Assembly (NCBI RefSeq): GCF_000210095.1
Contig: NC_021039.1
Location: forward strand, 2,336,475 to 2,372,400
Length of the DNA stretch: 35,926 bases
Source of the DNA: Ruminococcus champanellensis 18P13 = JCM 17042
Lineage (GTDB): Bacteria > Bacillota > Clostridia > Oscillospirales > Ruminococcaceae
Reading direction: 5' to 3'
The notes beneath the pieces are model-generated. The model was not told the origin of the DNA. It saw only the letters and a program-made list of their open reading frames with translations, and searched no databases. This document shows, in pieces, positions 23,732 to 29,816 of the stretch. The stretch's first letter is position 1; each line of letters starts with the position of its first letter. The translations under genes and the position numbers were made by a program.

Positions 23732-26089
23732 TTATCCCACCACCTGTTTTGCAATATCCACCGATTCCTTGGCATCCTTGGCGTAGTAATCCGCCCCGAT
23801 CTGGGCTGCATAGTCTGCGGTCAGCACAGCGCCTCCCACAACCACCTTGCAGGGCACGTTGTTGGCATGCAGCTGTCGGATGGTTTCCTCCATAGCGCCC
23901 AATGTGGTGGTCATCAATGCGGACAGACCCACCAGCTTGACCTGATGCTCCAGGGCAGCCGCCACAATGGTTTCCGGCGGCACGTCCCGCCCCAGGTCGA
24001 TGACCTGGTAGCCGTAATTCTCCATCAGCACCTTGACGATATTCTTGCCAATGTCGTGGATGTCCCCCTTCACCGTTGCCAGAATCACCTTGCCCCGGCT
24101 CACCGGCACTGCATTGTGGGCAGTCAGATAGCTGCGGATCTCCCCGAAAGCAGCCTGTGCCACCCCTGCTGCCTGGATCAACTGGGGCAGGAACAGCTTG
24201 CCCTGCTCAAAGGCAGCCCCCGCCTTGTCCAGCGCCGGGATCAGTTGTCCGTTCACGATCTCCATGGAATCCATCTGCTCCAGTAGCTGCCGGGTGATCC
24301 GGGCACCCTCCTGCTTCAGCCCGTTTTCGATGGCGAAGGACAGGGTCATATCCGCCGGTGCCGCCGCCGGCTTTGCCTTTGGCTCTGCGCTGCCGTAGGC
24401 GGCAATAAAGTCAACGGCATTCTTGTCAATGTTGGCAAGCAGGCAATAGCTGCGGACAGCGTCCATCATGGATGCCACATTGGGGTTCATAATGGGCAGA
24501 TCCAGTCCGTTTTGCAGTGCCATCAGCAGGAAGCTGTGATTCACAAGCTCCCGGTTGGGCAAGCCGAAGCTGATGTTGGACACACCCAGCACGGTTTTCA
24601 GCCCCAGCTCCTGCTTGACCCGATGCAGGGCGGACAGGGTCTGCACCGCACCGTCCTGCTCCGCCGATACGGTCAGAGTCAGACAGTCGATATACACATC
24701 CTCCCGGCGGATGCCCAACGCAAGGGCACGATCCAGGATCCGCTTTGCAATCTGAAATCTGCCCTCTGCCGTCTTGGGAATCCCCTGTTCATCCAGGGTC
24801 AGCCCCACCACTGCTGCACCGTATTTTTTCACCAGGGGCAGTACCGTGGACAGGGATTTTTCCTCCCCGTTGACAGAGTTCACAATGGGCTTGCCATTGT
24901 AGATCCGCAGTGCCGCCTCCAGCACCTGGGGCATGGTGGAATCCAACTGCAAGGGCACATCCACCACTCCCTGGAGCGCCTTCACCGTCCGCACCATCAT
25001 ATCCCGTTCGTCAATGGAGGGCAGTCCCACATTCACGTCCAGAATATCTGCGCCCCCGTGTACCTGGGTAATGGCCTGCCCCAGGATATAGTCGATATCC
25101 CCCCGAAGCAGCGCTTCCTTGAACAGCTTCTTGCCGGTGGGATTGATCCGCTCCCCGATGACTCTGGGACGATCGATGACCACCGTCCGGCTGTAGGAGC
25201 ATACTGCCGCCGGCACCTGTACCTGCCGGGGCGTAAATGGCAGATCCGCCACCGCTTCCCGGACTGCCCGGATATAATCCGGGGTGGTGCCGCAGCAGCC
25301 CCCAAGCAGCTTGACCCCCAGCTTTGCGATCCGGGTCATGCTCCTGGCGAACTCCGCCGGGGATACATTGTACTGGTTGGTCACCGGATCCGGCAGTCCG
25401 GCATTGGGCTTGATGAGCAGGGGCAGGGTCGTCCACCGGCACAGCTCCTCCACCACCGGGTACAGCTCATCCGGGCCGATGGAGCAGTTGATACCCATTG
25501 CGTCCACTCCAAGCCCCTCCAGGGTCAGTGCCATGGCGGACACGCTGCATCCGGTGAAGGTGCGCCCCGTATGCTCAAAGGTCATCAGAGCGATCACCGG
25601 CTTGCCGTTGCCATGCTCCTTTGCCGCCAGCACCGCCGCCCGGATCTCGTACAGATCCGTCATGGTCTCAATGAGGATCAGATCCGCCTCCTGCCCCGCA
25701 TCCACCTGTTCGGCGTAAAGATCATACGCCTGCTCAAAGGTCAGAGAGCCGGTCGGCTCCAGCATCTGCCCGGTGGGGCCCAGATCCAGCGCCACCAGGG
25801 CTTTCCCCGCCGCAGCCCGTCTTGCGCACTGAATGGCAGCCGGGATCACCTGCTGCACCGTGGCACCGCTGCCTGTCAGCTTTGCCCGGTTTGCCCCGAA
25901 GGTGTTGGAGCAGATGATATTGGAGCCAGCCTCTACATAGGCACGCTGCACCTGCTCCACCAGCGCCGGATCCTTCAGATTCAGCAGCTCCGGCCGCTCT
26001 CCTGCCTGCATGCCGTTTGCCTGGAGCATGGTACCCATGCCTCCGTCAAGAAATATATAATTGTTCTGTAAAAGCTCTGCAAAGGTCAT
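23732..26089 (-). CDS. metH: Cobalamin-dependent methionine synthase, short form without activation domain
   Basis: Transfers the methyl group of methyltetrahydrofolate through cobalamin to homocysteine. The protein of about 785 residues has a homocysteine/zinc module (1-290; zinc ligands C202, C265 and C266 in INCSIGP and GGCCGTTP), a pterin module (about 305-560; IGERINPTGKK), a cap helix bundle (about 585-665) and a B12 Rossmann domain with the DxHxxG motif DIHDIG (H678). The C-terminal SAM-binding reactivation domain of E. coli MetH is missing; the upstream gene supplies it. An open extension exists upstream, but the ATG at 26089 overlaps the stop of that gene by 4 nt and begins the conserved MTFAELL sequence. 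Confidence 0.95.
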   Translation of the reverse strand: MTFAELLQNNYIFLDGGMGTMLQANGMQAGERPELLNLKDPALVEQVQRAYVEAGSNIICSNTFGANRAKLTGSGATVQQVIPAAIQCARRAAAGKALVALDLGPTGQMLEPTGSLTFEQAYDLYAEQVDAGQEADLILIETMTDLYEIRAAVLAAKEHGNGKPVIALMTFEHTGRTFTGCSVSAMALTLEGLGVDAMGINCSIGPDELYPVVEELCRWTTLPLLIKPNAGLPDPVTNQYNVSPAEFARSMTRIAKLGVKLLGGCCGTTPDYIRAVREAVADLPFTPRQVQVPAAVCSYSRTVVIDRPRVIGERINPTGKKLFKEALLRGDIDYILGQAITQVHGGADILDVNVGLPSIDERDMMVRTVKALQGVVDVPLQLDSTMPQVLEAALRIYNGKPIVNSVNGEEKSLSTVLPLVKKYGAAVVGLTLDEQGIPKTAEGRFQIAKRILDRALALGIRREDVYIDCLTLTVSAEQDGAVQTLSALHRVKQELGLKTVLGVSNISFGLPNRELVNHSFLLMALQNGLDLPIMNPNVASMMDAVRSYCLLANIDKNAVDFIAAYGSAEPKAKPAAAPADMTLSFAIENGLKQEGARITRQLLEQMDSMEIVNGQLIPALDKAGAAFEQGKLFLPQLIQAAGVAQAAFGEIRSYLTAHNAVPVSRGKVILATVKGDIHDIGKNIVKVLMENYGYQVIDLGRDVPPETIVAAALEHQVKLVGLSALMTTTLGAMEETIRQLHANNVPCKVVVGGAVLTADYAAQIGADYYAKDAKESVDIAKQVVG

Positions 26090-26790
26090 GTTGCATCCTC
26101 CTTCATAGGTTCCGGCACTGCCCCGTAGGCGCAGCTTCCCCGGTATGCGCAGCGATCCCGCATGGAACAGGTGGCACAGCCCCGCAGCCGTTTCGGGGGC
26201 TCGGTTTCCGAAAGCCCGATCAGGGCGGTCACGGACTTGGTGGGGGTCAGCAGCAGGCTGTCCGTGGCGCACAGACCGATCCGCTTAGGGGCATCCAGAG
26301 CTGCCAGCAGCAGGGGCTGCACCTCCAGGGGAAAGTCCCCGTAGCCGGGACTGAACCGCCAGGTCTGGTACAGCTCCGGCAGTGCATGGTGCAGCTCCCC
26401 GGCAGCAGCATCACAGACCTGTTCAATAGCTGCGCTTGCCAGGGCGTCATACAACAGCGCATCGGTCATATCCGTTGCCTGCGCCTGCCGCAGGCACTGA
26501 TCCACCGAAGCGGACAGGGTGGCAGCCAGCAGAGCGGCGTGGCTGCATCCTGTCAGATGGGCGGCAATGTCCCTGCCTGACAAGGGCATGCTGCACCCGG
26601 TCAGCGCCGGCTGCTCTCCATCCCAGATCAGCGGAAACACCCGGTACATATACTGGGGGTGCATCACCTCCAGCAGTGCCTGCTCACAGTCCGCAAGCCG
26701 CCGGGCAGTGGCATCGTCCGGGGTGCGGCTGCCATAGCCCAGATATCGCTGCGCCTGGCTCCGGTCGATGCAGGTGAGTGTGACTTCCAT
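26086..26790 (-). CDS. Methionine synthase reactivation protein (stand-alone MetH activation domain)
   Basis: A 234-residue protein that would reductively methylate oxidised cobalamin on MetH with S-adenosylmethionine. The family motif RFSPGYGDFPL is at residues 145-155, followed by LTPTKSVTALIGLSE near 181-195, both typical of the SAM-binding activation domain. The C-terminus adds a cysteine group, C205-x2-C208-x5-C214-x5-C220, not present in E. coli MetH; it may bind an iron-sulfur cluster or zinc. The stop overlaps the metH start by 4 nt, which fits equal production of both parts. A GGGAGG site precedes the start; ung lies 12 nt upstream. Confidence 0.9.
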   Translation of the reverse strand: MEVTLTCIDRSQAQRYLGYGSRTPDDATARRLADCEQALLEVMHPQYMYRVFPLIWDGEQPALTGCSMPLSGRDIAAHLTGCSHAALLAATLSASVDQCLRQAQATDMTDALLYDALASAAIEQVCDAAAGELHHALPELYQTWRFSPGYGDFPLEVQPLLLAALDAPKRIGLCATDSLLLTPTKSVTALIGLSETEPPKRLRGCATCSMRDRCAYRGSCAYGAVPEPMKEDAT

Positions 26791-26802
26791 GGTATCCTCC
26801 CG

Positions 26803-27471
26803 TCAGATCCGCCAGTCGATCTCCGGCATGCCCTGCGCCCGGAGAAATTCGTTGGTTTTGGAAAAATGCCGACAGCCGAAAAAGCCGTTGTAGGCGGACA
26901 GGGGGCTGGGATGGGCGCAGGTCAGCACCAGATGCCGGGGAGCGGTGATGAGCGCCTGCTTCGCCCGGGCATTGGCACCCCACAGCAAAAACACAATGGG
27001 CTGTTCCCGGGCGTTCAGCAGACGGATGATGTCATCCGTCACCTGCTCCCAGCCCTTGCCCCGGTGGCTGTTTGCCTCCCCTTCCCGGACGGTGAGCACC
27101 GTATTCAGCAGCAGCACGCCGCTTTTTGCCCAGGGAATCAGAGTGCCCCCCTTTCCCAGATTGTCGATGCCCAGGTCATCCCGCAGTTCCTTGAACATAT
27201 TCACCAAAGAGGGGGGCGGCGCAACGCCGGGGCGCACAGAAAAGCACAGACCGTGAGCCTGCCCGGGCTGGTGATAAGGATCCTGTCCCAGGATCACTGC
27301 CCTGGTGTCTGCGTAGGACGTATACCGCAGCGCATTGAACAAATCGTACATATCCGGATACACCCGGTGGGTGCTGTATTCCCGGATCAGAAACTGCCGT
27401 AGCTGCTGATAGTTTTCCGACGCAAAGGTATCCTTCAGCAGCTCATCCCAGTCATTTCCGATATGAACCAT
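26803..27471 (-). CDS. ung: Uracil-DNA glycosylase, family 1
   Basis: Removes uracil from DNA in base excision repair. The 222-residue protein has the water-activating motif GQDPYH (D64), LLNTVLTV near residue 120, and the DNA-intercalating HPSPLSA loop near residue 187, all diagnostic of family 1. Length is normal. GGAGG stands before the ATG. It precedes the methionine synthase pair by 12 nt, so it is probably cotranscribed, with no functional link that I know. No clear promoter lies in the 71 nt before it; that gap contains the corA terminator, so expression may rely on read-through. Confidence 0.97.
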   Translation of the reverse strand: MVHIGNDWDELLKDTFASENYQQLRQFLIREYSTHRVYPDMYDLFNALRYTSYADTRAVILGQDPYHQPGQAHGLCFSVRPGVAPPPSLVNMFKELRDDLGIDNLGKGGTLIPWAKSGVLLLNTVLTVREGEANSHRGKGWEQVTDDIIRLLNAREQPIVFLLWGANARAKQALITAPRHLVLTCAHPSPLSAYNGFFGCRHFSKTNEFLRAQGMPEIDWRI

Positions 27472-27492
27472 AATGCTTCCTCCTGTGTATGC

Positions 27493-27526
27493 AAAAAGCC
27501 CGGACAGAATCCCATCCGGGCTTTTT
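27493..27526 (-). terminator. Terminator after corA
   Basis: AAAAAGCCCGGA (27493-27504) and TCCGGGCTTTTT (27515-27526) pair over 12 bp with a 10-nt loop. The symmetrical T-runs would allow termination in both directions, but only corA enters it. Confidence 0.92.
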
Positions 27527-27542
27527 CGATGTCGCCATATGC

Positions 27543-28466
27543 CTATTTATTCTTGTTCCGGAAGAGAAACGATGCTACTGCTACCGTGACCATCACGGAA
27601 ATCAGAGTGGGAAACCAGGTATCCGGAACGGGTAGATGGGCGGTGTTCATGCCGTAGAAGCTGAACACCATGGTAGGAATCGCCATGATGATGGTGATGA
27701 CAGTCAGCCGGGACATGACAGTATTCTGGTTGTTGGCAATGACGGATGCAAAGGCGTCCACCATAACCGACAGAATGCCGGTGTAGATCTTGGTCATTTC
27801 CGTTGCCTGTTTCACCTCGACCAGCACATCCTCCAGCAGATCCTGATCCTCCTCGTACAGCTTCATGACCCTGCCCCGCAGGATCTTTTCCAGGGTGATA
27901 TTGTTCGCCTTCAAGGAAGTGGAAAAGTAGACCAGGGATTTCTCCAGTCCGAGAATCTGCACCAGCTCTTTGTTTTTCATCGCTACACTGAGTTGCTTCT
28001 CGATATGGTAGGAGATCTTGTCGATCTGTTTGAGGTACTGGACAAAGCCGGCGGTGATGCGCATCAGCAGCAGCAGCACGAACCGGGTTTTGTGCATGGT
28101 CTGTAAATTCCGGATGGCGCCATTTTCAATGGCATCGATCACGGGACAGTGCTTGAGACTGATGGTGAATACATACTGGGCGGTGGTGATAATGCCCACC
28201 GGCAGGGTGTAAAACAAAAAGGTCTCATCCTGTTTTTCCGCCACTGCGGTATCCACGATAATCAGGGTCTGATTTTCTTCCCGTTCCACACGGGAGGATT
28301 CCTCCTCATCCAGAGAGGAGCGGACAAAGTCCCGGTCAAGCCCGTATTGCTCGATCAGAACGTTTACCTCGTCCGGGGTAGGCTCCACCACGGAAACCCA
28401 ACAGCCCGGCTCCGGCTTGGATAGCCGTGTCAGCTCGGAGCCGACAGTCTTGAAATAGCTGATCAT
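27543..28466 (-). CDS. corA: CorA family magnesium/divalent cation channel
   Basis: The 307-residue protein is a CorA-type channel for Mg2+ (or Co2+/Ni2+). It has a cytoplasmic N-terminal domain, a long helix, and two C-terminal membrane segments (about 254-274 and 283-302) with the selectivity motif YGMN (GMN at 272-274) between them and a basic tail. The frame opens 8 codons earlier, but the ATG at 28466 has AAAGG 7 nt upstream. The gene has a promoter at 28635-28663 and a leader of about 160 nt that holds a 17-codon ORF and a hairpin covering part of the ribosome binding site, which suggests post-initiation control. Substrate ion not certain from sequence. Confidence 0.93.
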   Translation of the reverse strand: MISYFKTVGSELTRLSKPEPGCWVSVVEPTPDEVNVLIEQYGLDRDFVRSSLDEEESSRVEREENQTLIIVDTAVAEKQDETFLFYTLPVGIITTAQYVFTISLKHCPVIDAIENGAIRNLQTMHKTRFVLLLLMRITAGFVQYLKQIDKISYHIEKQLSVAMKNKELVQILGLEKSLVYFSTSLKANNITLEKILRGRVMKLYEEDQDLLEDVLVEVKQATEMTKIYTGILSVMVDAFASVIANNQNTVMSRLTVITIIMAIPTMVFSFYGMNTAHLPVPDTWFPTLISVMVTVAVASFLFRNKNK

Positions 28467-28468
28467 AA

Positions 28469-28489
28469 TGCTGCCTTTCTGCGGCAGCA
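28469..28489 (-). promoter_or_regulatory. Hairpin overlapping the corA ribosome binding site
   Basis: TGCTGCC (28489-28483) and GGCAGCA (28475-28469) pair over 7 bp around the loop GCAGAAA. The corA Shine-Dalgarno AAAGG spans the loop and the 3' arm, and the ATG follows 2 nt later. When formed, the stem would hide part of the site. It starts 10 nt after the stop of the upstream ORF, within reach of a ribosome stalled or terminating there. Confidence 0.6.
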
Positions 28490-28499
28490 CGGCTGTTCG

Positions 28500-28553
28500 T
28501 CAATGCTCCCGCAAGTGTTTTAATTGTACCCATAAGTACGGGTCAGGATTCAT
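28500..28553 (-). CDS. 17-codon leader ORF upstream of corA
   Basis: The frame MNPDPYLWVQLKHLREH starts at the ATG at 28553 and stops at 28500, 33 nt before the corA ATG. It is preceded by AAAGGAGGT at 5 nt spacing, a near-perfect Shine-Dalgarno and stronger than that of corA itself. It lies wholly in the leader between the promoter and corA. Two prolines in the first five codons are notable, because proline codons early in leader ORFs are used to sense Mg2+ in enterobacterial mgtA, and short ORFs control corA there too. The transfer of that model to this organism is inference. Confidence 0.6.
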   Translation of the reverse strand: MNPDPYLWVQLKHLREH

Positions 28554-28602
28554 GACGAACCTCCTTTTTCTTGTGTGCGGTTTTGCACAGTTGGTGTGAC
28601 AG

Positions 28603-28616
28603 CGCCGGATCCGGCG
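28603..28616 (-). promoter_or_regulatory. Palindrome in the corA leader
   Basis: A perfect 14-bp palindrome, CGCCGG followed by ATCCGGCG, at the centre of a longer imperfect stem (GTGT/ACAC and ACAGT/ACTGT arms on either side, about 28583-28630). It lies just after the predicted transcription start, so it may be an RNA stem or an operator. No match to the Mg2+ M-box riboswitch was recognised. Confidence 0.45.
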
Positions 28617-28634
28617 TCCATACACACTGTGTTT

Positions 28635-28663
28635 ATTATACCACAGAATTCCCCTGGTTGCAA
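28635..28663 (-). promoter_or_regulatory. Promoter of corA and its leader ORF
   Basis: Minus-strand TTGCAA (28663-28658) and TATAAT (28640-28635) with 17-bp spacing. The start site would be near 28628, about 160 nt before the corA ATG. Confidence 0.82.
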
Positions 28664-28675
28664 GGGAAATCCAAT

Positions 28676-28704
28676 AAAAAAGCGCCCCTGCACAACAGGA
28701 GCGC
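28676..28704 (-). terminator. Terminator of the ktrB-malQ-glgP run
   Basis: GCGCTCCTG (28704-28696) pairs with CAGGGGCGC (28690-28682) with one mismatch around a 5-nt loop, followed by six T on the minus strand. It lies 43 nt after the small Cys-rich gene and just before the corA promoter. Confidence 0.88.
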
Positions 28705-28746
28705 CATATCCTGGGCAACATTCCACAAGCCTTATGGGGTGCCGCC

Positions 28747-28992
28747 CTATTTTCTTTTTTCCAGAATCCTGGCACAATCCGCACAGCAGCCCCGTTCATC
28801 CAGCTCCAGCCGGGGCAGCGTGCGAAAGCATTCCCTGGCTGTTACGGAATCCCGCAAGCCCTCCTGCTCCAGTGCAGGACTATAACCCCTGCATCCGCAC
28901 AGGGCACAGGTGTGGATATACTTTTTTGCAGCAGGATTCCATTTTTCAAGATAGAGGGAATATCCCCGCTTGGTATGCTTGCTGTGTGACAT
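28747..28992 (-). CDS. Small Cys-rich (zinc-ribbon-like) protein, unknown function
   Basis: An 81-residue basic protein. Two cysteine groups, CALCGC (C29, C32, C34) and CCADC (C69, C70, C73), could form one zinc site of the C-x2-C ... C-x2-C type. No membrane segment or signal is seen. GAGGG precedes the ATG, and the gene begins 8 nt after the PHP gene stop, so it is the last gene of the operon. I do not recognise a family. Its position after a degenerate PHP protein and glycogen enzymes does not reveal a role. It is probably real, given the ribosome binding site, the tight spacing and the patterned cysteines. Confidence 0.7.
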   Translation of the reverse strand: MSHSKHTKRGYSLYLEKWNPAAKKYIHTCALCGCRGYSPALEQEGLRDSVTARECFRTLPRLELDERGCCADCARILEKRK

Positions 28993-29000
28993 TGCAACCC

Positions 29001-29729
29001 TCAGTTCACCAATTCGCTGACTGCCGCATTGGACAGCAGCATGCCGGCGTTATTCTTGATGCGCTTGTATTTCACCAGGGGCAGGGAGCGCTTCAGCACC
29101 CGCATAGCCTCCACCAGCCGGGGGCTGTCCTGGGGAGACACATAGCCGGAGCTGACAAACTGGGCAATGTGATTTCCCAGCAGGTACAGTGCATACTTCC
29201 GGGTGTCGTGGGCCATGATCCCGGCGCAGGACACCTGCAGCAACGCCCCTGCCCGGTTCAGAGCGAACATATCCTCCACCTGAATGGTGTTGAAATACCG
29301 GTCGATATCCGTCAGAACGGGCACCAGACCGCTTGCCACATGAAAGTGATCGAACAGGGTCATCAGCGCCGGGTCGATCACCTGCCCCCGGGGCAGGCAA
29401 ACCAGCACATAGCCGGTACGCTCCACCCGGAACCGGTCGATCCTGCCGCATTCCAGCACAGCCGGACACAGCAGCACCTCCGCACCCAGTGCCACATGGG
29501 GCAGAGTCTCCTCCCCCATTGCCTGCCGCAGCCGGGCATAGGCAATCTCACGCCGTGCCAGAAACGCATCCGCCGTTTCCGTTTCCGGATTGAAAAAGGG
29601 CGTAGCGATCACGGTCTTGACCCCATGGTCATGGAGCGTCCGCAGCATAGCAAGGCTCTCCGCCGCCGTTTCCGGCCCACAGCCCATTCCGGGCAGTACA
29701 TGGGCGTGAATATCGATGTACTTGTTCAT
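29001..29729 (-). CDS. CpsB/YwqE-like PHP protein lacking most metal ligands
   Basis: The 242-residue protein aligns along its length with CpsB/YwqE tyrosine phosphatases of the PHP fold, which need three metal ions. The first motif DIHAHVLPG keeps H8 and H10, and GAE keeps E84. But the DDG after it reads GCG (16-18), the IATPH histidine is F45, the HPER motif reads TDID (140-143), and the SDAH motif reads SSGY (193-196). The shape is retained (late SNAAVSEL for the usual NAELLL region), so this is likely a non-catalytic homologue or an enzyme with altered chemistry, not a decayed gene: the frame is intact with GGAGGGG before the ATG. It follows glgP and precedes the Cys-rich gene by 8 nt. 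No capsule genes are near. Confidence 0.75.
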   Translation of the reverse strand: MNKYIDIHAHVLPGMGCGPETAAESLAMLRTLHDHGVKTVIATPFFNPETETADAFLARREIAYARLRQAMGEETLPHVALGAEVLLCPAVLECGRIDRFRVERTGYVLVCLPRGQVIDPALMTLFDHFHVASGLVPVLTDIDRYFNTIQVEDMFALNRAGALLQVSCAGIMAHDTRKYALYLLGNHIAQFVSSGYVSPQDSPRLVEAMRVLKRSLPLVKYKRIKNNAGMLLSNAAVSELVN

Positions 29730-29816
29730 GTGGCACCCCTCCGTCCCCGGGCAGCCCTCCGGTATGCAAGGCTGTCTCGGCTGTCAATCTTCCGTTCTGT
29801 CACGTTCCTGTATGCT

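Noticed and set aside
28500-28628. Mg2+ M-box riboswitch in front of corA
   Set aside because: The leader has a palindrome and a short stem but I could not recognise the conserved multi-helix M-box layout. A covariance-model search would decide it.
29730-29816. Promoter between glgP and the PHP gene
   Set aside because: A TTGACA box is present, but no acceptable -10 sequence follows at 16-18 bp (TACCGG at 17). The duplicated GACAGCC next to it is too short to mean anything alone.
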